Positions 1 to 8,387 are shown, numbered from the stretch's first letter. The stretch is DNA of 64,000 nucleotides from Limnochorda pilosa (GCF_001544015.1 NZ_AP014924.1:2480001-2544000); one strand, 5' to 3'. Notes: generated by a model not told the origin, from the letters alone. Numbers and translations: made by a program.

Positions 1-28
1 CCTTCTTGCGGATGGTGTGCGCACTCAT
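1..28 (-). CDS. ABC transporter permease, second subunit (5' end only)
   Basis: Only the first nine codons lie in the window (MSAHTIRKK). The ATG overlaps the stop codon of the upstream permease in an ATGA arrangement, the usual translational coupling between the two permease genes of carbohydrate ABC importers. By position it should be the MalG-type partner permease, but the fragment is too short to show this by sequence. The call rests on context. Confidence 0.6.
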
Positions 29-948
29 GCGTTCCTGCCCCCCGAGAAGAGAACGCGGTTCACCGCAACCCCCAGGAGCACGCTCACGAGGATCGTGAAC
101 AGGAAGGCCACTGCGGTGCCGTCGCCAAAGCGGAAGTAGACGAAGCCCACCTTGTAGGCGTACATGCTGAGGTTCTCGGTGACCGTTCCCGGCCCGCCGT
201 TGGTCATGATGAAGATGAGGTCAAAGGTCTTGAAGGCGTCGAGCGCCCGGATCGTGACCGCAACGGCCAGGGTGGGAGCCAGCTGCGGCAACATCACGGC
301 CCAGAACGTCTGCCACGGCGACGCGCCGTCGATGGACGCCGCCTCCAGGTGGTCTGGCGACAGGGACTCCAACCCGGCAAGCATCATGAGGATCATGAAC
401 GGCGTCCACTGCCACACGTCGACGGCGACGACTGCCAGGAGCGACGTGGCCGGGTCTGCCAGCCATGCGTGACTCCCAAGACCGAGAAGGGATGCCGCGT
501 AGTTGAGGATGCCGGCGTCGGGATCGTAGATCATGCGCCACGTGAGGCCGATGACGACTGGGGTGGTCATCATGGGAATCAGGACCATCGCCCGGGCGAC
601 CCGCCGCCCGGGAAACTCCTGGCTGAAGAGGATGGCGATGGCAAGCCCCAGCACCGTCTCTAGGCCGACGGCGGTCGTGACGTAGATGAGGGTGGTGAAG
701 GTTGAACTCCAGAAGCGCCCGGACCCGAGCGCTTCCGCGTAGTTCTCCAGGCCTACGAAGGGGTGACCCGCCATGGGGTTCAGCAGGTCGAACTGGCGCA
801 GGCTGATGACGATGGCATAGACGAAGGGTACAAAGGTGATGGCCGCAAGGTATACGACCGAGGGGAGCACGAAGGTGAACGGCTCCACGCGCCTGCTCCC
901 CAGCCGATGGGCAGCCCGAAGCGTGCTGGCTTGAAGGCTTGGCTCCAT
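25..948 (-). CDS. Carbohydrate-type ABC transporter permease (MalF/UgpA-like)
   Basis: A 307-residue inner-membrane protein of the binding-protein-dependent transport family, with about six hydrophobic segments starting near residue 25. The cytoplasmic EAA loop is visible near residues 200-220 (EAASIDGASPWQTFWAVMLP); its conserved glycine contacts the ATPase subunit. Length and layout fit the MalF/UgpA group of sugar importers. It follows the binding-protein gene by about 117 bases and overlaps the next permease by four bases, so the operon reads binding protein, permease 1, permease 2. The substrate (sugar, oligosaccharide or glycerol phosphate) cannot be fixed from sequence. Confidence 0.9.
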   Translation of the reverse strand: MEPSLQASTLRAAHRLGSRRVEPFTFVLPSVVYLAAITFVPFVYAIVISLRQFDLLNPMAGHPFVGLENYAEALGSGRFWSSTFTTLIYVTTAVGLETVLGLAIAILFSQEFPGRRVARAMVLIPMMTTPVVIGLTWRMIYDPDAGILNYAASLLGLGSHAWLADPATSLLAVVAVDVWQWTPFMILMMLAGLESLSPDHLEAASIDGASPWQTFWAVMLPQLAPTLAVAVTIRALDAFKTFDLIFIMTNGGPGTVTENLSMYAYKVGFVYFRFGDGTAVAFLFTILVSVLLGVAVNRVLFSGGRNA

Positions 949-1065
949 GGTCTCATACCACCGTCCACCGGCCGGGAGCTGGTCGCCTCCAGCCGGATAG
1001 TGTTTCGCGCACCACGTTCCTTGCGGCGCGCTCCCCCCAGCGAACAGAGGGAGCGCGTCGTCTCA

Positions 1066-2367
1066 CTATAGCCCCATGAGCTCCACGATCTGCCGGTTCG
1101 CGTCCCGCATGGCATCTTCCGCCGACCGGCTGCCCGCTAGCACCGAAGAGACAGCGATGCCGACCAGATCGATGATCTGGTTCGATTGCGTGACGTGGGG
1201 AAGGTAGTCGATGTTGCCGTTGTTAATGGCGTCGATCATGGCGTCGGAAAAGGCGCCGTAGCGGCTCTGGAACGTGTCGCTGTCCATGACCGACAGCGAC
1301 GGCACGCCAGCGTTGGGATAGAGCTCGAGCGACTTCAACTGGACCATCTTGTTGGTTGCCCACGAGAGGAACCGCCACGCCTCGTCCTTGTGCCGGCTGA
1401 ACTGGGAGATGAAGAGACCGTGCACCTGAAGCGAGTTCGGGCTACCGATGGTCGCGCGCGTCGCCAGAGGCACCTGCGCGTAACCGACCTTGCCCACGAC
1501 CGACGACTGGGAGGGATCCTCCGCCAGGGCCCCGTTTACCGTGGCGTCGATGGTCATGGCTGCCCGCCCACTCTGGAACTGCAGCCGATTCTCTTCCCAG
1601 CCGTAGGTGGCTACGCCGGACGGGCCGTAACGGCGAAGGATTTCGGCGTAGAACTGGGTCGCGGCGATGGCCTCCGGGCTGTCCAGCGCCGGCCGACCTT
1701 GGTCGTCGAACCACTGGCCCCCGAACGCCCAGAGGAATGCGGCCCACACGTAGACGTTGTGGATGCCCTGGCGCCCACGCAGCGTGATGCCGTACACATC
1801 CCCCTCGCTGCGCTCGTATACCTGGCGAGCCGCTTCCATGAGCTCGTCCATGGTGGTCGGGACGGCGATCCCATACTGCTCGAAGAGATCCTTGCGGTAC
1901 ATCAGGAAGGTGCTCTCTCCGTAGATGGGCAGTCCGTACTGGCTACCGTGGCGGACCATGGCGTTGACGTATCCAGGGACGAAGTCGTGGGTCTCCGCGT
2001 GCGTCGCGTCTGCCTTTATGAACTCGTCGAGTGGAACGATGTATCCGGCATCCGCGAAGCCCGCCCCGTATACCCAGTCGTCCATGATGATGTCGTAGTC
2101 GGAGCTTCGCCGGGTGAAGTTGAGGAGTGCCTTGGATGTGAGCGTATCGTAGGGCGTGTCCTCGAGAATCACTCGGATGCCCGTCTCCCGTTCGAACTCA
2201 GGGAGCAACGCCCGCAGGGCGTCGGTGCTCTGGTGGGGTTCCATCATCGCCCGGATCGTCACGGCTTGGGCCGAGGCGGTCGTCATCCCTACCAGGGCAA
2301 CGACGGCTAGGCTCAAGATGCACCCCACGAGCGCACGCAACACCGTCTTGCTCGCGAAACGTCCCAT
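1066..2367 (-). CDS. ABC transporter extracellular solute-binding protein, family 1
   Basis: A 433-residue secreted or lipid-anchored sugar-type binding protein. The ATG at 2367 is chosen because a strong site (GGGAGGAGGT) sits just upstream and a clean signal peptide follows: basic MGRFASK, a hydrophobic stretch, then an ASAQA cleavage site near residue 34. A longer in-frame start exists but would put charged sequence before the signal peptide. The mature part has the family 1 pattern: the early ALLPEFERETGIRV segment, a DIIMDDWVYGAGFAD region, and the YGLPIYGEST hinge. It is the first gene of the operon with the two permeases; no ATPase gene is in view, as is common when a shared MsiK-type ATPase is used. 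Confidence 0.92.
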   Translation of the reverse strand: MGRFASKTVLRALVGCILSLAVVALVGMTTASAQAVTIRAMMEPHQSTDALRALLPEFERETGIRVILEDTPYDTLTSKALLNFTRRSSDYDIIMDDWVYGAGFADAGYIVPLDEFIKADATHAETHDFVPGYVNAMVRHGSQYGLPIYGESTFLMYRKDLFEQYGIAVPTTMDELMEAARQVYERSEGDVYGITLRGRQGIHNVYVWAAFLWAFGGQWFDDQGRPALDSPEAIAATQFYAEILRRYGPSGVATYGWEENRLQFQSGRAAMTIDATVNGALAEDPSQSSVVGKVGYAQVPLATRATIGSPNSLQVHGLFISQFSRHKDEAWRFLSWATNKMVQLKSLELYPNAGVPSLSVMDSDTFQSRYGAFSDAMIDAINNGNIDYLPHVTQSNQIIDLVGIAVSSVLAGSRSAEDAMRDANRQIVELMGL

Positions 2368-2610
2368 TGCAGGTAACCTCCTCCCTTCTGATGACAGACC
2401 AGCGCAGCAACTGCTCCAGGGCGCGCCTTTGTGCGACCTGTGGCCGCCCATCCGATGCCCGGAGATCACCCCCTCAGGTTCGTTGGAGGTTCACTCCCAT
2501 TGGTGGTTCGCTGTCAGGAGGAAAACTCCTCCATGTCCGGGCAAGATTCCTGGCGATTACCTACTGCACGAACGGCGGATGGCGTGGCGCGCTCTCCATG
2601 ATAAAGACAT
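2368..2610 (-). other. Non-coding leader upstream of the binding-protein gene
   Basis: A region of 243 bases without a convincing gene. It holds a short perfect hairpin at 2517-2532 (GGAGGA, loop AAAC, TCCTCC) that would fall in the 5' leader of the binding-protein mRNA. I could not pick out a confident promoter. Confidence 0.4.
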
Positions 2611-2644
2611 GGGTGGCGGCGGGCCTATGGACCCGCCGCCACCC
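2611..2644 (-). terminator. Strong intrinsic terminator hairpin
   Basis: A perfect 13-bp inverted repeat, GGGTGGCGGCGGG at 2611-2623 and its complement at 2632-2644, with an 8-nt loop. Read on the minus strand it is followed by TGTCTTTATC, a modest T-rich tract. It lies 33 bases beyond the stop codon of the small gene at 2677-3063 and would insulate the ABC operon from it. Confidence 0.75.
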
Positions 2645-2676
2645 GTCTTCCTGCACCGAGCGCCCCCCCCCTGTTC

Positions 2677-3063
2677 TCAGTCGTCGCAGTTGGGCCCCAG
2701 GATCGCCCGTGCGAGAGACCCGCACCACCGGAGCCCGAGCGGGACCTCCCGCTGCTTCCGGAAACGCTCCCAGGCGGCCAGCACATACTCGCTGAGGGCA
2801 TCGTAATCCGGCCAGGGGAAGGAACCCTTGTGGGGCGTGAGCACAATGGGCGGGAGGTCGAAGTAGGTCACCGGACCTTCCGTCTCCTCGAAGCCCTCGG
2901 TCAGATGGGCGTGCTCCCGTAGAACCGGAAGAGGGAGGCTGGTTCGCACGGCAAGCGGACGCTTGCCATGCCTCTCCCCTCCTCGTCGAACGAAGGCGTG
3001 TCGGATGAGCGAAAACCTTGCGGGTCCGCCGCCTAACGCCTTCTGAAGGCTACGCTTCCCCAT
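2677..3063 (-). CDS. Hypothetical protein, 128 residues
   Basis: Not recognised. The ATG at 3063 is preceded by GAGGGAT at reasonable spacing. The protein is basic at the N-terminus (MGKRSLQKAL, then many Arg/His), proline-rich in the middle (DLPPIVLTPHKGSFPWP) and ends in a short helix-like stretch with two cysteines (RWCGSLAR and GPNCDD). No signal peptide or membrane segment is visible. It is followed by a strong hairpin terminator, and a DIP1984-like gene lies upstream on the same strand, so the two may be co-transcribed. The terminator supports a real transcript; the coding call is moderate. Confidence 0.45.
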   Translation of the reverse strand: MGKRSLQKALGGGPARFSLIRHAFVRRGGERHGKRPLAVRTSLPLPVLREHAHLTEGFEETEGPVTYFDLPPIVLTPHKGSFPWPDYDALSEYVLAAWERFRKQREVPLGLRWCGSLARAILGPNCDD

Positions 3064-3182
3064 CCGCGATCCCTCATTCGGGATGAGCGTGGCAGGGGTC
3101 GGGATCCTCTGTCCCAACGGGTGTCTCTCCGATGGTGCGGCGTCACGGGGCGGCGCTCGGAAAGCACACGGCCGCCTCGCTA

Positions 3183-3215
3183 GGACCCACAAGCTTCAAA
3201 GGGACCCGCAAGCTT
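3183..3215. repeat. Two-copy tandem repeat between small genes
   Basis: GGACCC-R-CAAGCTT occurs twice (3183-3196 and 3202-3215) with a 19-base period and one mismatch. It lies in the gap between the stop codon of the DIP1984-like gene and the start of the next gene. Two turns of helix spacing could suit a bound protein, but nothing else supports a role. Confidence 0.4.
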
Positions 3216-3255
3216 GCTGCGGCGGGGGAGGGCGTGACACTCCGCCCCCACCCCC

Positions 3256-3732
3256 TCAGCCGACGTCTACCTCCCAGTTGAGACGCTGGATCCGGCGCGA
3301 GGTCTCGGCCCGCAGGCGGATGAGCTCCTCCGCTCGCTGAATCCGCTCGGCCACGTCGGGCGCGTGCGCCACCTCGTCCTCATAGAGGCGGATGTAGCGC
3401 CGGGCCTCGGCGTAGACCTGGTTCTCTTCCTCGTCCAGCCGCTTCGCCTCGCGCAGGAGCTCGGCCAGCGGTGGGTCGCCCTCGCCCCAGTTGGTGCGCT
3501 GGATGCGGGTCTCGAGCCGGCGGATCTGCGCGTCCAGCTCGTCGCGGCGCTCCCTCAGACGGTTGACCTCGATGCCCGGGTAGGTGCGGCGGAGCACGGT
3601 GTCGGTGGTCCTCCGCTCCCGCCGGCCCCACACGTTGCCCTCTTCCGTCGAGGCAGCGTCGATCAGGCCTCGGAAGAGGTCCCGGGTCCGCTTGAGCCGC
3701 TGGAGCTCGATGAGCGCCTCGGCCACTTTCAT
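3256..3732 (-). CDS. DIP1984/septicolysin-like family protein
   Basis: A 158-residue, highly charged, almost wholly helical protein likely to form a coiled coil. It begins MKVAEALIELQRLKRTRDLFRG in the manner of the DIP1984 family, whose members start MKLAEAL... and carry an R-I-x-R-T-N motif followed by a leucine-rich segment. The matching part here is TRIQRTNWGEGDPPLAELL (about residues 76-94). Family members are often labelled septicolysin, but no biochemical role is secure. The ATG at 3732 lies close behind GGGAGGTGAGG. A consensus promoter lies about 320 bases upstream, with a small reading frame and a hairpin in between. Confidence 0.65.
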   Translation of the reverse strand: MKVAEALIELQRLKRTRDLFRGLIDAASTEEGNVWGRRERRTTDTVLRRTYPGIEVNRLRERRDELDAQIRRLETRIQRTNWGEGDPPLAELLREAKRLDEEENQVYAEARRYIRLYEDEVAHAPDVAERIQRAEELIRLRAETSRRIQRLNWEVDVG

Positions 3733-3827
3733 CGATCCTCACCTCCCATCACAGATCAAAGGATCCTCCCTGGAAATCGAAAGGCCGCAGGCGTTGGCCC
3801 ACGGCCTTCGAGGGAGCCTGGGAGAAC

Positions 3828-3846
3828 CACCGCCCCTAGGGCGGTG
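3828..3846 (-). terminator. Hairpin at the end of the leader small ORF (possible attenuator)
   Basis: Perfect 8-bp stem CACCGCCC / GGGCGGTG with a three-base loop. On the minus strand it coincides with the last codons and stop of the 59-codon frame at 3836-4015, so a terminating ribosome would cover it. It is followed by GTTCTCCC, not a clean T tract, so it may attenuate rather than terminate. Confidence 0.45.
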
Positions 3847-4015
3847 ACACGCTCCTCCCGATGCGTTCCCCTCCTTCGAAGGCCTGGAGGCGGTGGTTGA
3901 GACGGCGCTCCTCGGGCGCGATGGACCGCGTGGTCGGATCCGCCGGTTGGAGCCGGCTCGGGTCCATGGACGAGCAACCCATCACGACCTGGGACCGAAG
4001 CGCGGACGTCCGCAT
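3836..4015 (-). CDS. Small leader ORF, 59 residues
   Basis: Unrecognised. The frame starts at ATG 4015 about 40 bases below the expected start of the consensus promoter at 4061-4090, with GGGGGAGGG just upstream. The predicted product begins MRTSALRSQVVMG and ends EGGERIGRSVSPP; it is polar and basic with no known motif. Its stop codon is built into a GC-rich hairpin. It could be a real small protein or a translated leader controlling the DIP1984-like gene at 3732. Confidence 0.35.
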   Translation of the reverse strand: MRTSALRSQVVMGCSSMDPSRLQPADPTTRSIAPEERRLNHRLQAFEGGERIGRSVSPP

Positions 4016-4060
4016 CCGCCCTCCCCCTTCCGGGGTCTTCCAGACATGCGAAACGGTGGC

Positions 4061-4090
4061 ATTATAGCATTCGTGTGGCAACGATGTCAA
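4061..4090 (-). promoter_or_regulatory. Consensus vegetative promoter with long leader
   Basis: On the minus strand TTGACA (4090-4085) and TATAAT (4066-4061) are separated by 18 bases, both hexamers matching the sigma-70/sigma-A consensus exactly. Transcription would start near 4054, leaving roughly 320 bases before the DIP1984-like gene. The surrounding DNA is otherwise very GC-rich, which makes the AT-rich boxes stand out. Confidence 0.8.
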
Positions 4091-4159
4091 CAGGGAATCT
4101 GTAATGCCGGCGCCTCCTCCGTACGCCCGTTGCTGGCGCCCGTAACGACGGCGGGCTGC

Positions 4160-4508
4160 ATGCCGGCCGGTCACTGGGCCCAGGAGCTGGTGCGCATCGA
4201 CACGACCCGCCCGCCTGGGGACGAGGCGGCCGCCGCGGCCTGGGTGGAGGAGCGCCAGACTGGGGGTTCCCACGGTGATCTTCGGCCCTGGGGATCTGGC
4301 GGAGGCGCATACCACCAACGAGTCGGTGGCCGTGGAGGAGATGGAACGGGCAGCCGTCCTCTACGCAGGCGTGCTCTGCGGCTTCCTGGGCCGGGAGGGC
4401 GGGACGCGTGGCCCGGGCGGAACGGACGGGCTTCCCCGTCGTGGGCCCTCTGGCGGGCCGGCCCTCATCCCGCTGTGCGGCGGGGTGCTCTTCGCGCTGC
4501 GGCGGTGA
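4160..4508 (+). pseudogene. Remnant of an M20-family metallopeptidase (ArgE/DapE-like)
   Basis: Two pieces of one ancestral gene abut in different frames. From ATG 4160 the frame reads WAQELVRIDTTRPPGDEAAA, the usual N-terminus of M20 deacylases/peptidases. From about 4260, shifted by one frame, it reads LGVPTVIFGPGDLAEAHT followed by NESVAVEEMERAAVLYAG, the usual C-terminal end of the same family. The central part, including the metal ligands and dimerisation domain (around 300 residues), is missing. The shifted frame stops at 4506-4508 and overlaps the end of the convergent permease gene. M20 peptidases often accompany peptide ABC importers, so this is probably a deleted partner of the transporter next door. 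Confidence 0.8.
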
Positions 4509-5313
4509 CGTTCTGGCCCCGCGCCATCGGATCCAACCGGTCCCGCAACCCGTCGGAGAGGAGCTGCAGGGCCAGGGCGGTAAGGGCCAGGGCGACGCCG
4601 GGGCCGACTACCGCCCACGGCTGCCGGATCAGGTAGCTGCGGGCCTCCTGCAGCACGTTCCCCCACGTGGGGGTGGGGGGCGGAACCCCGAGGCCCAGGT
4701 AGCTCAAGGTGGCCTCCACCAGGAGGAAGGTCGACGCGGTGCTGGCCGCCTGGATCGCGAGGAAGCCGGCGACGCTGGGCAGCACGTGCCGGCCGAGGAT
4801 CCGTGCCTCCGAGGCGCCGGCGGCCCGGGCGGCCACCACGAAAGCGGCCGTCCAGACCTCCCGCATGCGCCCCCGGCTCAGCCGGAAGAAGGTGGGGGTC
4901 CCCAGGAGGCCCAGGACCGCGATGGTCTGCCCGAGGCCGGGGCCCAGCGCCGTCACCGCGACGAGGGCCAGGAGCACGCCGGGGAAGGCCAGGAGCGCGT
5001 CGACGCAGCGGGAGAGCACACCGTCGACCCAGCTCCCCAGCGCCACGGCCGCCATGCCCAGGACCGTCCCGGCGGCGGCCGCGAGGACCGTGGCCGCCAG
5101 CGCCACCGAGAGCGACCACCGGCCGCCGTGGAGGACCCGGGAGAAGACGTCCCGCCCCAGCTCGTCGGTCCCCAGGGGATGCCCGGGGCTCGGGCCGGAG
5201 AAGAGGACCCGGTAGTCGGGCTCGAGCGGGCCCACGGGCGCGAGCGCCGGGGCCACCACGGCCACCAGCACCATGGCGCCCAGCAGCACGGTGCCCGCGC
5301 GCAGCCGGTTCAC
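4465..5313 (-). CDS. Peptide/nickel-type ABC transporter permease (DppC-like)
   Basis: A 282-residue inner-membrane permease of the oligopeptide/dipeptide/nickel group. It starts with GTG at 5313, overlapping the stop of the upstream permease (GTGA). It has the DppC hallmarks: a first membrane helix near residues 8-26, the GHPLGTDELGRDVFSRVLHG signature before the transport domain, and the EAA-type loop RAAGASEARILGRHVLPSV near two thirds of its length. It is the third gene of an operon of binding protein, DppB-like and DppC-like subunits. No ATPase genes follow; the operon runs straight into the convergent peptidase wreck. Confidence 0.92.
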   Translation of the reverse strand: MNRLRAGTVLLGAMVLVAVVAPALAPVGPLEPDYRVLFSGPSPGHPLGTDELGRDVFSRVLHGGRWSLSVALAATVLAAAAGTVLGMAAVALGSWVDGVLSRCVDALLAFPGVLLALVAVTALGPGLGQTIAVLGLLGTPTFFRLSRGRMREVWTAAFVVAARAAGASEARILGRHVLPSVAGFLAIQAASTASTFLLVEATLSYLGLGVPPPTPTWGNVLQEARSYLIRQPWAVVGPGVALALTALALQLLSDGLRDRLDPMARGQNVTAAARRAPRRTAG

Positions 5314-6248
5314 GCGTACCTCAGCCTCGGATCCAGCATCGCCTGGGCCAGGTCCGCCGCCCAGCTGGCCGTTCCGTACACCAGCACGGCCAGCACGCTG
5401 ATGCCCTGCACCAGGGCGTAGTCCCGAGCGTGGATGGCGCCCAGGAGCGCCTGCCCCAGGCCCGGAAGGCCGAAGACCTGCTCCACCACCACGGTGCCCG
5501 AGAGGAGGCCCCCCAGCTCCAGGAAGATGAGCGGAAGGACGGCGGGGAGGGCGTTGACCAGCACATGCCGGGCGAAGCGGGTCGAGCGCAGTCCCTTGGC
5601 CCGGGCCGTCCGCACGTACCCGGCCGGCAGCTCGTCCAGGATGCGGCCGCGGACCAACCGGGCGATCTGGGCGGCCCGGGGGATGGCCAGGGCCGCTGCG
5701 GGAAGGAGCAGGTGCCGCAGCCGGGCGGCGGCGCCCTCTCCGTCCGGATAGCCGAGCATGGGCAGCCAACCCAGCACCACGGCGAAGAGGAGGATGAGCA
5801 GCAGGCCCACCCAGAACTCGGGCAGCGCCAGGGCGATGGAGGTCTGCCCCAGCACGACCCGGTCCGCGCCCGATCCGGGCCGGAAGCCCGCCACGACGCC
5901 CAGCCCCACGCCCCCCACCACCGCCAGGAGGAAGGCGAGCCCACCCAACCGGAGCGTCACCGGGAGCCGCGCCGAGGCGATCTCGTTCACGGGACGGTTC
6001 TGGCGCAGGGAGAAGCCCAGGTCGCCGCGCGCCAGGCCACCCAGGTAGGAGCGCAGCTGGGCGGGCCATGGCTCGTCCAGACCCAGGGTGGCACGGAGCC
6101 GCTCCACCGTCTCGGCGCTTGCGTCCAGGCCGGCGATGAGGTCCGCCGGGTCCCCGGGGATCTGGCGGGCGGCGAAGAAGACGGCCACCACCGCGAGCAG
6201 GAGGGTGACGATCAGCGCAAGGGCCTGCCGCGCCAGGTGCTCGGCCAT
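5310..6248 (-). CDS. Peptide/nickel-type ABC transporter permease (DppB-like)
   Basis: A 312-residue permease with a first membrane helix at residues 8-28, then the soluble periplasmic stretch typical of DppB (IPGDPADLIAG, ETVERLRATLGLDEPW, and GDLGFSLRQNRPV). The C-terminal half has five or so helices. The EAA-type segment is YVRTARAKGLRSTRFARHVL near residue 215. AGGAGG lies just before ATG 6248. It is coupled to the DppC-like gene by a GTGA overlap and lies 16 bases after the binding-protein gene. Confidence 0.93.
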   Translation of the reverse strand: MAEHLARQALALIVTLLLAVVAVFFAARQIPGDPADLIAGLDASAETVERLRATLGLDEPWPAQLRSYLGGLARGDLGFSLRQNRPVNEIASARLPVTLRLGGLAFLLAVVGGVGLGVVAGFRPGSGADRVVLGQTSIALALPEFWVGLLLILLFAVVLGWLPMLGYPDGEGAAARLRHLLLPAAALAIPRAAQIARLVRGRILDELPAGYVRTARAKGLRSTRFARHVLVNALPAVLPLIFLELGGLLSGTVVVEQVFGLPGLGQALLGAIHARDYALVQGISVLAVLVYGTASWAADLAQAMLDPRLRYA

Positions 6249-6264
6249 CCGGATCCTCCTGGGC

Positions 6265-7815
6265 TCATGGGCGCACCCGCACGTCCCGGAAGACGAAGGT
6301 ATCCAGGAGGGGCGTGATCCAGAAGCCGTCCACGTTCGCTCGCGTGGCGTGGCGCCGGTACGGCGTGCCCAGGTAGATGAAGGGGGCGTTCGCGTGCAGG
6401 GCCCGCAGGACGTCCGCGTAGAGCGCCCGGCGGCGATCCTGGTCGGTGGTCCGGGCCGCCTCCGCCAGCCAGCCCGCCACCTGCGGGTTCTCGTACCCCA
6501 CGTAGGTCCGCACGCCCTCGCCGTAGCCGCGGAGCCGTCCGGTGGGATCCAGCTTGCCCGTGTGCCCGATGACGGTCACGTCGAAGTCCCGCGGGCCCCC
6601 GAAGACGGTGCTCAGCCACACGCCCCACTCCACCAGTCGGATGCGGCTCTGCACGCCCACCCGGCCCAGCATCTCCTGGATCATCTGCCCCGCCGTCACG
6701 TGGGCCCGGTAGGTCTCTGGAAGGACCAGGTCCAGCGTCCATCCGCTGGGCACGCCGGCCTCCGACAGGAGGGCCCGGGCACGCTCGGGGTCGTAGGGGT
6801 AAGGCTCCACGTCCTGCGGGTACCAGGGGCTCCCTGCCTCCATGAAGGTGCCCACCGGGGTCCCACCGCCGTAGGCGACCTCCAGGATGGTCTCCTTGTC
6901 CACCGCCAGGTTGAGGCCCTGGCGCACCCGCACGTCCGAGAGGTACGGCCTGCGGGTGTTGAGCCCCGCCACCAGCACCAGGCCCGAGGGCTCCTCCACC
7001 ACCCGCACGGCCGGATTCGAAACGAGGCGCGGCAGGTCGGCCACCGGCACCGCGTCGATGATGTCGAAGTCCCCCCGCAGCAGGCCCTGCACCTGCAGGG
7101 CGCTCTCGCTGACGAAACGGAGGGTGACACCGTCGAGATCCGGCGTTCCCCGGAAATGGCCGTCGAAGGGGACGAGCCGGAGATAGCTGTCCCTCACCCA
7201 GGTCTCCAGGCGGAAGGGGCCCGTCCCCACGGGCTCGTTGGCGAAGTCGTGGCCGGCGCGGATCGCCTCCTCGGGCAGGACGGCCCCCCACTCCGACGCC
7301 AGGGAGGCCAGGAGCGCCGGTGCGGGGGCGTTGAGACGGATCACCACGGTCCGGGCGTCGGGCGTGTCGATACCCTCCACGGCCCCGAACTCCTCGGCCT
7401 TGGGGGAGCCGGGCCCTGCCACGCGCGCGATCGACGCCTGCACGTCCCCGCTGTCGAGCAGCGTGCCGTCGTGGAAGCGCACGCCCTCCCGCAGCCGGAA
7501 GGTCCAGCGGAGCCCGGCCGCATCGGTGCTCCACGACTCGGCCAGTGCGGGCACGATCTCGCCGCGGCGGTCCACCTCCACCAGCGTGTCGTAGAGCGAG
7601 CGGGTCACCTGAAAGGAGGACGTGGCCGAGGTGCGGTGCGGATCGAGCACCTCAGGCTGGGCACTCATGGCCACCTTCAGCTCCTGGGCGGAGACCACCG
7701 CCGCGGGAGCCGCGAGAAGCGCGACGATCAGCCAGACGGCCCCGTGGAGCACCGCCACATGCAAAGCCCAGCGAGCAGGCCCTCTTTCCTGCGCCCTGCC
7801 AGTCTTGCCGCGCAC
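6265..7815 (-). CDS. ABC transporter substrate-binding protein, family 5
   Basis: A secreted binding protein of the peptide/opine/nickel family, about 516 residues from the GTG at 7815. I chose this start because AGGGAGGG lies at good spacing and a normal signal peptide follows (basic GKTGRAQERGPARW, hydrophobic core, cleavage near VVSAQE). An ATG at 7863 with a weaker site is the alternative. Family 5 features include VLDPHRTSATSSFQVTRSLY at the start of the mature chain, the YDTLVE segment, and LRWTFRLREGVRFHDGTLL. It leads the operon with the two permeases. Confidence 0.92.
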   Translation of the reverse strand: MRGKTGRAQERGPARWALHVAVLHGAVWLIVALLAAPAAVVSAQELKVAMSAQPEVLDPHRTSATSSFQVTRSLYDTLVEVDRRGEIVPALAESWSTDAAGLRWTFRLREGVRFHDGTLLDSGDVQASIARVAGPGSPKAEEFGAVEGIDTPDARTVVIRLNAPAPALLASLASEWGAVLPEEAIRAGHDFANEPVGTGPFRLETWVRDSYLRLVPFDGHFRGTPDLDGVTLRFVSESALQVQGLLRGDFDIIDAVPVADLPRLVSNPAVRVVEEPSGLVLVAGLNTRRPYLSDVRVRQGLNLAVDKETILEVAYGGGTPVGTFMEAGSPWYPQDVEPYPYDPERARALLSEAGVPSGWTLDLVLPETYRAHVTAGQMIQEMLGRVGVQSRIRLVEWGVWLSTVFGGPRDFDVTVIGHTGKLDPTGRLRGYGEGVRTYVGYENPQVAGWLAEAARTTDQDRRRALYADVLRALHANAPFIYLGTPYRRHATRANVDGFWITPLLDTFVFRDVRVRP

Positions 7816-8057
7816 CTCATGATCCCTCCCTGACCGAGCCGGCCGGTATTCGGTCTTGAGCATGCCGGTAGCCCTACTTCGCTCCCTTTCGGGTGGAATC
7901 CTACGGTTCCCTGGCTCTGTTACGAAACGTTCGCGAAGAGGAGAGGCCTTGGCGAATCGGTGAACACTCGTGCGCCCCAGCGTTGACCGGCACCCCATCG
8001 AGGGCAGCTGAAGCAGGAAGAGGGGGAGGAATAAGGCTCGACAAGTGGGACCACAGG

Positions 8058-8387
8058 TCATTGGTGCTCTGGGCTGGTGGCTCCTTCCTCTTCACGAGGC
8101 GTGGTTTCTGTAGGGGTTTCCTCGGCTGTTGTATGTTCGGAGGTCGACTCGGCGTGCTCAGATGCCATCGCCGCCTTGACGGATGCAAGCACGTTTCCCG
8201 CATGCCGAATGGCGTCGTCGGCGTCCTCGAGTCCGAATGCTTCATGTGGACTCTGGTCTTCGTGGACGTCCCCCCGAGCGACGGAGCCGAACAGGATGAT
8301 GCGATCCGGGTCATACGCAGATACGATCTGCGCGACCGCCTGCTCCAGCGCGTGTTCCAGGCGCTCCTTCCAGGGCTGCCGATCCAC
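8058..8387 (-). pseudogene. Fused remnant of an MNT/HEPN toxin-antitoxin pair
   Basis: The 109-codon frame begins like a minimal nucleotidyltransferase antitoxin: QIVSAYDPDRIILFGSVARG has the GS-x-x-RG signature. The following D-x-D catalytic strand is missing. After a few residues it continues SPHEAFGLEDADDAIRHAGN, which is the way small HEPN toxins end. A deletion between two adjacent genes, removing the rest of the MNT and the first part of the HEPN, would give this chimera. The low-complexity Glu/Thr tail adds to the impression of decay. Starts at GTG 8387. Confidence 0.65.

Noticed and set aside
3781-3860. A T-box leader before the DIP1984-like gene
   Set aside because: The GGGCGGTGG run recalls the T-box bulge, but the required sequence and a following terminator with T tract are absent, and the gene is not amino-acid related.
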